A model generated the notes under the pieces. The model did not search any database. It was not told the origin of the DNA and saw nothing but the letters and a program-made list of their open reading frames with translations. From positions 180,727 through 244,726 of the forward strand of contig NZ_FSRB01000002.1 of assembly GCF_900129635.1 (NCBI RefSeq): a stretch of DNA of 64,000 nucleotides, read 5' to 3'. This stretch comes from Singulisphaera sp. GP187. GTDB taxonomy: Bacteria > Planctomycetota > Planctomycetia > Isosphaerales > Isosphaeraceae. This document shows positions 36,891-50,447 of the stretch, piece by piece (positions within the stretch are counted from its first letter, which is position 1; the number at the start of each line of letters is the position of its first letter). A program made the translations under genes and the position numbers.

Positions 36891-37268
36891 ATGCCGATGT
36901 ACCGAAAACTCTTGCCCTTTTTGATGATCGTTGCGGGCTGTTCCGAAGGTGGCAAGCCGGAACCGCCCCACTACGACTCCGAACGCGCCCGAACCGTCCT
37001 GACCGAAACGCTCGATGCCTGGAAAAAGGGAGACACGAAGGCGCTGCCGAGGCGCAAACCGCCGATTCGATTCGTGGACGACGATCTTGTGCAGGGCATG
37101 CGGCTCATGGACTACGAGCTCGAACAACCCGATGCCCCGATTGCGCTCCACCAGGACGTTGAGGTGATCCTCTCACTACGCGACGCGCGAGGGAAGGCCG
37201 TCCACCGCGAGGCACGATACCAGGTCGCCACCGAACCGGCGCTTGCCGTGCTTCGTAGCGATCGCTGA
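36891..37268 (+). CDS. Small lipoprotein next to the DUF1559 gene
   Basis: 125 residues with a type II signal: MPMYRKLLPFLMIVAGCSEG, lipobox VAGC. The mature part begins EGGKPEPPHYDSERARTVLT and has no recognised domain; length and position match the small proteins that commonly follow DUF1559 genes in planctomycetes. ATG 36897 is an alternative start two codons later. Probably co-transcribed with the pseudopilin gene. Confidence 0.75.
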   Translation: MPMYRKLLPFLMIVAGCSEGGKPEPPHYDSERARTVLTETLDAWKKGDTKALPRRKPPIRFVDDDLVQGMRLMDYELEQPDAPIALHQDVEVILSLRDARGKAVHREARYQVATEPALAVLRSDR

Positions 37269-38235
37269 CATTCGACGACATGGAATCTCGGGTCGAGGCT
37301 CATGCGTATCCGAGCCCGCAAGCTGGCTCTCCCGGCCCTCCGAATCAACATCGGGTCCAATCAAGTCAACGTCGCCACGCACGGTGGATAACTTGACCTC
37401 GCACGCTGCGTAAGGCTTTGTGGTCGATTGCCCTGAAGTGCGCCCCTGGGTTTGGACCAACGGGAGGCCCCCCTTCGAGATGACCAGGTTATTTTTTCGC
37501 GGCTCCTAAGTCAGAATTTCACGATTCCACCTGCGCCAGGATTAGCAAGATATTTCACTCCATGGTTGGTATTGCCGACCAATACTGAATGCCGTTTGAG
37601 CCGGTGCGACTCCGACTCGGCCAGGACCAGCCGGGTTCGATAGATCGCCTTGTGGACGCCCAGGTGCTCACGAATTCGTCTACCTGCATGACACGTACCG
37701 GCTCATCGAAGACCGTGAGGTTCTGAACCCGGGACGACCGCGCCGCAGCGAGATAGGTCTCGAGGTCGTCCTCGACGTGCAGCCCGGTCGTCACGAACTC
37801 GCCGCCCTCGTCGCGTGCATGACGAGCACGTTGCGGCCGAACTGACGCCAATTGACGGTTCGCATCGGGGGGGACTCCGGGGTGGATGGTCCTGGGGTTA
37901 AGGGGGGCAGCCGGCAAGTCGGGAAATCTGGGCTGGCCGAGCCACCGCTCGTCGCTCGGCTCAATCACGTCAACGCACGCGCCGAACGCCCCCCTGTGAG
38001 TGAGAGCGATTCACCCTCGAGTTGCCGCTCGCCTCCACAACGACGGGCCGGGCGCAGAGTCGAACATCATATCTTTTGTTGACTTTTGCGTCATCGTTCG
38101 TCTCGGTTTAAAATCAGTGTCCTATGTTTAAGCAGGACGTCGAGTGGCAGTGTGGATTGAGGGAAGGAAAGGGAGGCGGGCCCGTTTGGCTCGCTCGGTC
38201 TGGATGTGCCGGCCGATGGCAGGAGGCAAACAGCG
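37269..38235. other. Intergenic region, possible decayed minus-strand gene
   Basis: About 970 bp without a convincing intact gene. On the minus strand a frame begins MRTVNWRQFGRNVLVMHA near 37866 and is then cut by a stop; a different frame continues EGGEFVTTGLHVEDDLETYL...VFDEPVRVMQVDEF down to about 37650. These two pieces could be one frameshifted relic, but no family was recognised. Confidence 0.3.
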
Positions 38236-42824
<4,589 letters not shown>

Positions 42825-42837
<13 letters not shown>

Positions 42838-43739
42838 TCGCCGATGACGATCTTGCCGCACTCCTATTACTGAAGAGCGTGCTCGAGGACTGGGGCTACG
42901 AGGTGGTGACCGCCCGGGACGGCACCCAAGCCTGGGACCTGCTCCGCCGGGCCGATTCCCCGCCGCTGGCCATCCTCGACTGGATCATGCCGGGCCTGGA
43001 CGGCATCGACGTCTGCCGCAAGGTTCGCCAAAACGGCGAGGCACCGTACGTCTATCTCATCCTCCTCACCGGGAAAGTCAGGACCCAGGACGTCGTCCAG
43101 GGCATGGAGTCCGGAGCCGATGACTACGTGAGCAAACCCTTCGAGGAACAGGAGTTGAAGGTCCGCCTCCGCGCCGGCCGGCGGATCGTCGAATTGCACG
43201 AGGCGCTGCGGACCCAGGCCACCCGCGACCCGCTCACCGGCACCTGGAATCGGCGGACGATCCTCGAGATCCTCCACCGGGAGTCGGCCCGCGCGGAGCG
43301 TGACGGCACGTCGCTCGGCGTCATCATGGCAGATATCGACCACTTCAAACGCCTCAATGACACCCTCGGGCACGCCGCCGGCGATGCCGCGCTCTGCGAA
43401 GCGTCGAGGCGGATGGGCACCGCGCTCCGTCCGTATGACGCGCTCGGGCGGTACGGCGGCGAGGAGTTCCTCATCGTCCTGCCGGGATGCGACCGGGCGG
43501 AGGTCCTGGAGGCGGCGGAACGGGTCCGGAATGCCGTCGCCGAGGTCTCCGTGGCCCCCCCCTCGGGGATGCCTCCCGTCACGATCAGCCTCGGGGCGGC
43601 AACCAACGAGGGAGCAAGCCTCGACGCCGACACCTTGATCCGAACGGCGGACGAGGCCCTCTATCGTGCAAAGCGGGCCGGGAGGAACCGCGTGATGGCG
43701 ACGTTGGACTCGAAAATCCAGATTTCGTCCGATTCCTGA
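42825..43739 (+). CDS. Response regulator diguanylate cyclase (REC-GGDEF)
   Basis: 304 residues; ATG 42825 lies inside the end of the kinase gene, with GAGGAGG 7 nt upstream, so the two are translationally linked. The receiver domain (1-120) has the acidic pocket ADDD, phospho-acceptor Asp52 in LAILDWIMPGLDG and Lys in YVSKPFEEQEL. The GGDEF domain (about 135-295) has DPLTGTWNRR, MADIDHFKRLNDTLGH and an active-site GGEEF at 211-215. An I-site RPYD at 202-205, five residues before GGEEF, would bind c-di-GMP for product inhibition. It should make cyclic di-GMP from two GTP when phosphorylated by the upstream phosphorelay. Confidence 0.95.
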
Positions 43740-44108
43740 TTCCGACTTCGGCATGCCATTCGAGTCCAAAGCAGGGAGAACCGACACGAGCCAATCGAAT
43801 CTCACTCGCCGCAAACACAACGAGATTTTTTCCACATAACACGTTCGCAAATCAATAAAATACTAAATCCAAATAACCTAATAAATCCGTTGAACGCCAA
43901 CTCCGAGAACATTTGCAACGTCCATGAAACAAGTCCGACGGCCGAGCGAAATCAGGCAAACAAAACAGGAGGACCGATTTTTCTTATCGCCACAAATATA
44001 ACCATAACTCACAAAGTAACTATTCGCAACTTACTCGTCACTCACGCCCCAATCCCCTAGAGATTTCTATGTTTGCAAGCAGTAAATTTTAAGATAGGAG
44101 TATCCTCA
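43740..44108. other. AT-rich intergenic island
   Basis: Between the GGDEF and HD-GYP genes, roughly 43800-44105 is strikingly AT-rich compared with the surrounding GC-rich coding DNA, with many A/T runs and one TTTTCCACA at 43828-43836. It has no ORF. It probably carries the promoter of the next gene; no clear -35/-10 pair was settled on. Confidence 0.5.
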
Positions 44109-47100
44109 GTGCATCGGTTCAGTAAACTGACACGAGGCCGGACGGCAAGGGCAAAACGGAATAGCAACCTGGCCTCGCCTGAGGCCCCCCTCCGGCGGCC
44201 CAGAGCTCGAGCGAATCGCCAGAGCCATCGGGCCGGCCGTCCTAGAGAACGTGGCCTGCTCACAGCGTTCAGAGCGTTCTCCATAGCCGCCGCCGTTATT
44301 GTCTTCCTGGTTGGGCTCCTCGTCCTTCTCGGCGGTGCGTTCGATATCGTAGTCACGAGACGGCTTATCCGCGGCCAAGGCGCGATGACCCCGGTCACGG
44401 CGCTGGCCCTTATCCTCGGCGGTCTTTCGCTCCTGCTGGCCGTTAAGGAGCACTGGGGCTCAGGCGCGCACCGCCCATCACGGGCAATCGCTCTGGTCAT
44501 TGCTTTGCTGGGCCTCCTCGAGCTCGGCGCGGGGCTGACCGGCCGGGACATCGGCATCGACGGGTGGCTCTTCGGATCCAGGTTGGGCACGGCGGCAGGC
44601 CACCCCGTCCCGAACCGGATGGCCCCGAGCACCGCCCTGACCATCGTGCTCATCGGTCTCGGCCTCACGTTCCTGGACCGGGAGACGGCGCACGGCCGGC
44701 GCCCCTCCCAGTACCTCACCCTCACGGCGGCCGCGATCGCCTTGTTCGCGATGATCGGGGCCGATCCGTTCTCAGCCGGCCCTTCCTTCAACCCGATGGC
44801 GATGGCGTTGCCGACGGCCCTCTCCTTCTCTCTCCTCTCGCTCGGCATCCTTGGCATCCGCCCGGACCGCGGGCTCATGGCGGTGATCAGCAGCCAAGGG
44901 GCGGGGGGGACCATGGCGCGCCGATTGTTGCCCGCGGCCGTGTTGCTGCCGGCGCTGCTCGGAGGGATCAGGTGGGCCGGGGAGCGGGCGGGCTTCGACA
45001 TTTCCCAGTTCGGGCTCTCCGGCCTCGTCGCCTCCCACATCGTCCTCTTCGCCGGCTTCATCGGCTGGAACGCCAGCCTGCTCCACCACTTGGATTCGGA
45101 TCGGTTGCGGACCGAGGACGAACTCCGCCTGGCACACGACGAGCTGGAGGTTCGGGTCTGGGAGCGGACTGCCGAGTTGGCCAGGGCCAACGGGGCTCTG
45201 CTGTCCGAGATCGCAGCCCGGAAGCGTGCGGACGCGGCCCTCGTCCGAGAGCAGGAGTTCCAGCGGGCCGTCCTCAATAACCTCAGCGACCGGATCGTCG
45301 CCTGCGACGCCGAGGGGGTCCTCTCCCTTTTCAATCGCGCCTCGGAAGAGTCCCACGGGCAACCCGCCGAGCGGCTCACCGCGGAGCGTTGGGCCGCACA
45401 TTACGGACTCTTTCTGGCCGACAAGTCCCGGCTGCTTGAGCGCGAGGAAATCCCGCTCTACCGGGCGTGGCGGGGAGAGACCGTCCGTGACGCCGAGATC
45501 GTCCTCTCCCCCACCGACGAAACGACCCGGACCTTCTTGGCCAGCGGACAGCCATTCTTCGACGCCCACGGGACGATTCTGGGAGCGGTCGTGGTGATGT
45601 GCGACATCACCGAACGGAAACGGGCCGACGCAACCCTCCGCGAGAGCGAGGAGCGGTTCCGCTCGGTGTTCGAGCACGCCGCCATCGGGATGGCATTGAT
45701 GACGGCGACGGGACGTTACCTCCGGGTGAACCGGGCCTTTTCCGAGATCACGGGGTACGCGGAGCAGGAACTCCAAGCGCTCGATCTTTTCGCCATCACG
45801 CACCCCGATGACCGGGAAGAAAGCCTGCGGTCCCTCCAGTCGATCCGCGAGGGGGCAGCCAACCGTTTCGTGGCCGTCAGGCGATTCCTCAGGAAGGGCG
45901 GAGGCGTCGTCTGGGTCCAGAACAGCGTCTCGTTCGTGAAGGACGGGCAGGGACGAACGGCGAACATCATCGCCCTCTGCGAGGACATTACCGAGCGCAA
46001 GCGGGCGGAGCAGGAAATCCGCCTCCTGAACGCGCAACTGGAACTCCGCCTGAGCAGACTCAACGCCTTGCGGCGGATCGACCTGGCGATTACCGCCAGT
46101 CACGACCTGGGCGAGATCCTCACCACCCTGGTCGAACAGGTCACGTCCCAGCTCCGGGTCGATGCCGCCGCGATTTTACTGCTGGACTCTCACGTCGAGA
46201 CCCTGGGTTACGTCGCCGCGAGCGGGTTCGCAAGCGACAGGATCACCGGCACGAGCCTCCGTCGGGGCGAGGGCTACGCCGGACATGCCGCGCCGGGACA
46301 CCACCTCGTCAACGTCCCCGACCTCCGCCAGAGCAGCCATGAGTTCGTCCTCACGCCGCTCCTGGAGGGCGAGGGATTCGTCGCCTACTACGCCGTGCCG
46401 CTGGTGGCCAACGGACTCGTCAAAGGGGTGCTGGAAGTCTTCCACCGCGCCCCGCTCGCCCCCGACTCCGAGTGGCTGGGATTCCTCGAGGCCCTTGCCG
46501 CGCAAGCGGCCATCGCCATCGACGGTGCCACGCTATTCGACGACCTCCAACGCACGCACAACGAACTGACCTTGGCTTACGACGCGACGATCGAAGGCTG
46601 GTCCCGCGCGATGGACCTCCGCGACAAGGAGACCGAAGGCCACACCCGCCGGGTGACGGTGATGGCGCTCCGCCTGGCCCGCCTGATGGGGATGAGCGAG
46701 GCCGATCTGGTGCATCTCCGCCGCGGGGCCCTCTTACACGACATCGGCAAAATGGGCATCCCCGACGAGGTCTTGCTGAAACCAGGCCCGCTCACGGACG
46801 AGGAGTGGCAAGTCATGCGCCGCCATCCCGGGTACGCTCACGAGTGGCTCGCGCCGATCCCCTACCTCGCGCCGGCCCTCGACATCCCTTACGCACACCA
46901 CGAAAAGTGGGACGGCAGCGGCTACCCGCGCGGACTGAAAGGCGAACAGATCCCGCTCGCCGCGCGTGTCTTCGCCGTCGCGGACATCTGGGACGCACTC
47001 CGCTCGGACCGGCCTTACCGCGCAGGATGGCCGGAGGAGCGAGTCCTCGAGCACATCCAGTCGCTGTCGGGCACCCACCTCGACCCGGCCGTGGTGGACG

Positions 47101-47165
47101 CCTTCCTCGAGGTCCTTGCCTCGAGCCGGACCGAGGCTGTGGACGTCGCCCCGAACCCGGCCTAA
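44109..47165 (+). CDS. Membrane PAS-PAS-GAF-HD-GYP phosphodiesterase
   Basis: 1018 residues; GTG 44109 is chosen because AGGAG at 44096-44100 is 8 nt upstream. Residues about 50-325 contain eight or so membrane helices (AAAVIVFLVGLLVLLGGAF, VTALALILGGLSLLLAV, ALVIALLGLLELGAGL, HIVLFAGFIGW). A coiled coil leads to two PAS domains (about 385-500 and 515-640, each ending DITERKRA), a GAF domain (about 665-805) and the HD-GYP domain (about 830-1005) with HTRRV, LLHDIGKMGIPDEVLLKPG and HHEKWDGSGYPRGLKGEQIP. HD-GYP enzymes hydrolyse cyclic di-GMP to GMP; all metal-site His/Asp are present. With the REC-GGDEF gene upstream it completes a writer/eraser pair. Confidence 0.93.
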   Translation: MHRFSKLTRGRTARAKRNSNLASPEAPLRRPRARANRQSHRAGRPRERGLLTAFRAFSIAAAVIVFLVGLLVLLGGAFDIVVTRRLIRGQGAMTPVTALALILGGLSLLLAVKEHWGSGAHRPSRAIALVIALLGLLELGAGLTGRDIGIDGWLFGSRLGTAAGHPVPNRMAPSTALTIVLIGLGLTFLDRETAHGRRPSQYLTLTAAAIALFAMIGADPFSAGPSFNPMAMALPTALSFSLLSLGILGIRPDRGLMAVISSQGAGGTMARRLLPAAVLLPALLGGIRWAGERAGFDISQFGLSGLVASHIVLFAGFIGWNASLLHHLDSDRLRTEDELRLAHDELEVRVWERTAELARANGALLSEIAARKRADAALVREQEFQRAVLNNLSDRIVACDAEGVLSLFNRASEESHGQPAERLTAERWAAHYGLFLADKSRLLEREEIPLYRAWRGETVRDAEIVLSPTDETTRTFLASGQPFFDAHGTILGAVVVMCDITERKRADATLRESEERFRSVFEHAAIGMALMTATGRYLRVNRAFSEITGYAEQELQALDLFAITHPDDREESLRSLQSIREGAANRFVAVRRFLRKGGGVVWVQNSVSFVKDGQGRTANIIALCEDITERKRAEQEIRLLNAQLELRLSRLNALRRIDLAITASHDLGEILTTLVEQVTSQLRVDAAAILLLDSHVETLGYVAASGFASDRITGTSLRRGEGYAGHAAPGHHLVNVPDLRQSSHEFVLTPLLEGEGFVAYYAVPLVANGLVKGVLEVFHRAPLAPDSEWLGFLEALAAQAAIAIDGATLFDDLQRTHNELTLAYDATIEGWSRAMDLRDKETEGHTRRVTVMALRLARLMGMSEADLVHLRRGALLHDIGKMGIPDEVLLKPGPLTDEEWQVMRRHPGYAHEWLAPIPYLAPALDIPYAHHEKWDGSGYPRGLKGEQIPLAARVFAVADIWDALRSDRPYRAGWPEERVLEHIQSLSGTHLDPAVVDAFLEVLASSRTEAVDVAPNPA

Positions 47166-47322
47166 CACGCCACCCCCCCAAAGGGAGAATCGCCCAGTCC
47201 CTATCCTTCACCACAAACGAACATCAACGACGCCAAGATGACGGACCTGGGGATCGGTGATGCATCCGAGCTTGACCGAGTAGCCCCCGCTGTCCAGAAT
47301 GGACGCCTGGAGGTGGTTTCGC

Positions 47323-47676
47323 ATGCGGCGTTTGGCGGTCCTGCTGAGTCTGTTCGCGGCTCTCACCGGCACCCCGCTCCGGCAAGCGGAGGCTGCGGAC
47401 GATTTCGCGCGCTCATTTTCTCAATGGTTCCAGCCGGCCACCCTCCAAACGCTCGACGGTGGGGTCGGCGATGATTCCGGCGTCGTCACCTTGACCCAGA
47501 TGCACGGCGACTTCGCCGCGGACGCCTTGCTGGTGGCTGATCCGTTCATCTTGCCGCCTCTTTTAGGGATGCCGAGCGTCACGCCCGAAGAGGCCGAAGG
47601 CTTGAAAGAACGGGTCTGGTGGCCGCCCGCCCCGCCAAACATCCGCCACGCCTGGCTGCAAATCTTCTTGTTCTGA
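47323..47676 (+). CDS. Small exported protein of unknown function
   Basis: 117 residues with a signal peptide (MRRLAVLLSLFAALTGTPLRQAEA); ATG 47323 has GGAGG about 10 nt upstream (ATG 47299 is alternative). The mature part, about 93 residues, is acidic and hydrophobic (TLDGGVGDDSGVVTLTQMHG, PFILPPLLGMPSVTPEEAEG) and has no recognised domain. It lies 104 bp before a DUF1559 gene in the same direction. Confidence 0.65.
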   Translation: MRRLAVLLSLFAALTGTPLRQAEAADDFARSFSQWFQPATLQTLDGGVGDDSGVVTLTQMHGDFAADALLVADPFILPPLLGMPSVTPEEAEGLKERVWWPPAPPNIRHAWLQIFLF

Positions 47677-47780
47677 GTCGTTCGGAAACGGATTTTCGTC
47701 GTCGCGTGCCCGCCTTGCGGTACGTGCCGGCCGGATACCCCTGCGTCCCGAACGATCCGACTTGGAAGAGGAGATTCTCC

Positions 47781-48728
47781 ATGCGTTCCGCACTTGCCGG
47801 TCGTCCCTCGCGTGCCTTCACACTCATTGAACTGCTGGTGGTGATCGCCATCATCGCCGTGCTCATTGGACTGCTCTTGCCTGCCGTCCAGGCGGCCCGC
47901 GAAGCCGCCCGCCGGATGCAATGCTCAAACAATCTGAAGCAGATGGGGCTGGCGATGCACAGCTACCACGCGACGTACGAAGCCTTCCCGCCCGGCTATA
48001 TCACCGGCACCCAGACGCCGCAGCCGAATAGCCCCGAAACCGGCCCTGGTTGGGGCTGGGCAGCGATGCTGCTGAACAATCTGGAGCTGACGGCCGCCTA
48101 TAGCGCGGCGAATTTCAGCCTGCCGATCACCGTGCCGGCTTCGCTGACCATTCGGACGATCAGCCTGTCGGTGTTTCTCTGCCCCAGTTCTACCGGCGGC
48201 AGTGGCCCGGTCATTCTCAAGGATGCGTCAGGCACCACGCTCGTCACCGATCTGTCGCCCGGCCAGTATGTGGCCTCGGCCGGTCAGCTCGAGGTGGAGG
48301 AGTTTCCAGCCCAGAATAACGGCCTGTTCTACCGCAACAGCCGCATCGGCGTTCGTGACATCACTGACGGCACGAGCACGACGATGATGGCGGGCGAACG
48401 GTCACGGAACGTCGCCGACGCCACCTGGGTGGGCGTGATCCCCTCTTCGCAGGTCTGCACCAACCCGAAATGGTCGATCCAGAAATGCGAAACGGCCAAC
48501 GTGATGATCCTTGGTCATACCGGGCCGTCGCCCGATCAGCGATGGGTGGACGTGCCGAATTACAAAGGGGCGGGGGCCGATGATTTCTGGAGCCTCCATC
48601 CCGGCGGGTGCAATTTCCTCTTCGCCGATGGATCGGTGCGGTTCATCAAGGAATCGGTGAATCCCCGCATTTTCAGCTTCCTCTCGACGCGGGCGGGCGG
48701 CGAAGTCGTCAGTGCCGACCAGTTCTGA
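47781..48728 (+). CDS. DUF1559 prepilin-type protein
   Basis: 315 residues, ATG 47781 with GAGGAG upstream. Prepilin leader MRSALAGRPSRAFTLIELLV with the membrane helix IAIIAVLIGLLLPAVQAARE, then CSNNLKQMGLAMHSYHATYE and the DUF1559 domain (YLCPSST-like VFLCPSSTGG, ITDGTSTTMMAGERS). The C-terminal HPGGCNFLFADGSVRFIKES is the family H-x-G element and the protein ends GGEVVSADQF. Paralogue of the protein at 35845. A strong terminator hairpin directly follows. Confidence 0.94.
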   Translation: MRSALAGRPSRAFTLIELLVVIAIIAVLIGLLLPAVQAAREAARRMQCSNNLKQMGLAMHSYHATYEAFPPGYITGTQTPQPNSPETGPGWGWAAMLLNNLELTAAYSAANFSLPITVPASLTIRTISLSVFLCPSSTGGSGPVILKDASGTTLVTDLSPGQYVASAGQLEVEEFPAQNNGLFYRNSRIGVRDITDGTSTTMMAGERSRNVADATWVGVIPSSQVCTNPKWSIQKCETANVMILGHTGPSPDQRWVDVPNYKGAGADDFWSLHPGGCNFLFADGSVRFIKESVNPRIFSFLSTRAGGEVVSADQF

Positions 48729-48730
48729 TC

Positions 48731-48773
48731 GAAATCCCCCCCTCGGTGGTGCACCGCCGAGGGGGGGGGATTT
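48731..48773 (+). terminator. Strong hairpin after the second DUF1559 gene
   Basis: GAAATCCCCCCCTCGGTGGT pairs with ACCGCCGAGGGGGGGGATTTC, about 20 bp of nearly perfect stem with a minimal loop, starting 2 bp after the stop. The AT base of the stem provides the T stretch on the transcript. Confidence 0.75.
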
Positions 48774-48812
48774 CGCAAGCTGACCCACGAATTCCGCATT
48801 ACCCATGAAATA

Positions 48813-49535
48813 ATGCAATTTGACTGGTTTTTCCTTTTGCTATGCGGCTGGCTGGCGGCAACCGTTTCGGGTGCGGCCGGCTTCGGCGGTGCTTTGCTCC
48901 TGCTACCCGTGCTGACGTTGACGGTCGGTGCCAAGGCGTCCGTCCCGATCCTGACCGTGGCTCAGCTCCTGGGGAATCTGTCGCGGGCGGCCTTCGGCTG
49001 GCGAGAGATCCGCTGGCGGCCGGCTCTGCTCTTCAGTGCCGGGTCGGTGCCGGCGAGCGTCATCGGCTCGCGACTCTTCGTCGATCTGCCCCCATCCTTC
49101 CTCCTGCGGCTGATCGGCATGTTTCTGCTCGCCGTCATCGCCCTGCGGCATACCGAACTTGGCAGGCGACGCTTGCCAGAGCGGATGCTTGTCCCGGCCG
49201 GTGTCGCCACCGGCTTCCTGTCGGCCGTCGCCGGGAGTGCCGGGCCGCTCGGAGCGGCGGCGTTTCTGAGCCTGCACCTGTCGGCACAGGCGTATGTGGC
49301 GAGCGAGGCCGTCACGGCGGTGCTGATGCACCTGACCAAGAGCATCGTCTACGGCCGCTACGCGGCCTTGTCGGGGGGCGACGTGCTGCGTGGCCTCGCC
49401 CTGGGCGGCTCACTGGTGCTCGGCTCGTGGACCGGGCGGAAGCTTATCGACCGGCTGCCGGAACAGGAATTTGCATGGCTGGTGGAAGGTTTATTGGCGG
49501 TGTCGGCCGCATGGCTCCTGCTGGGTAGCACTTGA
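48813..49535 (+). CDS. TauE/SafE-family permease (sulfite exporter-like)
   Basis: 240 residues with seven to eight hydrophobic helices. The first helix pair carries the family motif WLAATVSGAAGFGGALLLLP, and the inverted repeat appears as ATGFLSAVAGSAGPLGAAAF. TauE/SafE proteins export sulfite, sulfoacetate or related organosulfur anions, or take them up; the substrate cannot be decided. ATG 48813 has no clear ribosome site. It lies alone behind the DUF1559 terminator. Confidence 0.87.
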   Translation: MQFDWFFLLLCGWLAATVSGAAGFGGALLLLPVLTLTVGAKASVPILTVAQLLGNLSRAAFGWREIRWRPALLFSAGSVPASVIGSRLFVDLPPSFLLRLIGMFLLAVIALRHTELGRRRLPERMLVPAGVATGFLSAVAGSAGPLGAAAFLSLHLSAQAYVASEAVTAVLMHLTKSIVYGRYAALSGGDVLRGLALGGSLVLGSWTGRKLIDRLPEQEFAWLVEGLLAVSAAWLLLGST

Positions 49536-49880
49536 CGGTTCACATCAGCCGGATGGTGTCGGCCGCGAGAATTCGGGCGTCGCCATATCGCCTGGCGAGA
49601 AATCCGCCCGCGGCGACCAAACGAGGTCCAGCGAGAGGCGTCCTCCCTCCCCTGGCCTTCGGCCCCGCAAGCCCAATGACTCGGGGAAGCGGAACGGTGA
49701 GGTGATTCACGATGAGTCGTTGCAACGCCTCCAAGGCTGGAACCGTTCTCGAGATTCCTGTGTAAAAAGCAAAAAAACCGGAGGCCCGTTCCGTCCAGAA
49801 TCGTTCCACCGGCGTCATGATAGGTGAGAGCCTTGCTCGCGCCTTGGACGCGACGCCCTTGGGGAAGTGCGACGAGCCTG
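49536..49880. other. Intergenic region, no firm gene
   Basis: 345 bp between the permease and an ECF sigma factor. A 92-codon minus-strand frame is open here but has no ribosome site or family resemblance. Confidence 0.35.
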
Positions 49881-50438
49881 ATGACCGAACTCTCCGACGT
49901 CGATCTCGTGGGGTGGTTTCTCAAGGGGGACCGACACGCTTTCACGGCCCTGGTGCGGCGCTGGGAGGGGTTCGTGCTACGGGTGGCGGCGCGGGTCACA
50001 GTCGACCGGAACGAGGCTGAGGAGGTCCGTCAGGCGGTCTTCCTCCGGCTTCTGGAGTCGCCCGCGGCCGTCCGACAGCCCGACCGATTCGCGGCCTGGC
50101 TGCACCGCACGACGGTCAACGAGGCGATCAGCGCGGTTCGACGGCGGACCCGGCGCGAGCGTCTCGCCGCCGGTCTCCGCGCTCGCTCGGTCGCGGTCGA
50201 GACGGTCAAGCCCTGCGACGTCGTCGTGGCTGCCGACGAGGCCGAGCAGCTTTCGACCGCGTTGGGCCGACTGGAGCCGGACGAGCGATCGCTGCTCGCA
50301 CTCCGTTTCGACGAGGGACTCACGTTCTCCGAGATCGCCGCCGCGCTGGGTGAGCCCGCCAGCACGATCAAGACACGCACAGCCAGGCTGGTCGCTCGCC
50401 TCCGCGTGATGCTCGATGTCGACGCCCCGGCCGGATGA
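49881..50438 (+). CDS. ECF-type sigma factor
   Basis: 185 residues from ATG 49881 (MTELSDVDLVGWFLKGDRHA). Region 2 spans about 10-80 (DRNEAEEVRQAVFLRLLESP, FAAWLHRTTVNEAISAVRRR), region 4 about 120-180 (LEPDERSLLALRFDEGLTFS, EIAAALGEPASTIKTRTARL). It directs RNA polymerase to a small regulon. The gene 9 bp downstream encodes a membrane protein in the position of an anti-sigma factor. The frame is open upstream to 49824 without similarity. Confidence 0.92.
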   Translation: MTELSDVDLVGWFLKGDRHAFTALVRRWEGFVLRVAARVTVDRNEAEEVRQAVFLRLLESPAAVRQPDRFAAWLHRTTVNEAISAVRRRTRRERLAAGLRARSVAVETVKPCDVVVAADEAEQLSTALGRLEPDERSLLALRFDEGLTFSEIAAALGEPASTIKTRTARLVARLRVMLDVDAPAG

Positions 50439-50447
50439 GGCACGATC

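Noticed and set aside
49540..49818. 92-codon minus-strand frame after the TauE-like gene
   Set aside because: Composition and lack of start signals do not support a gene.
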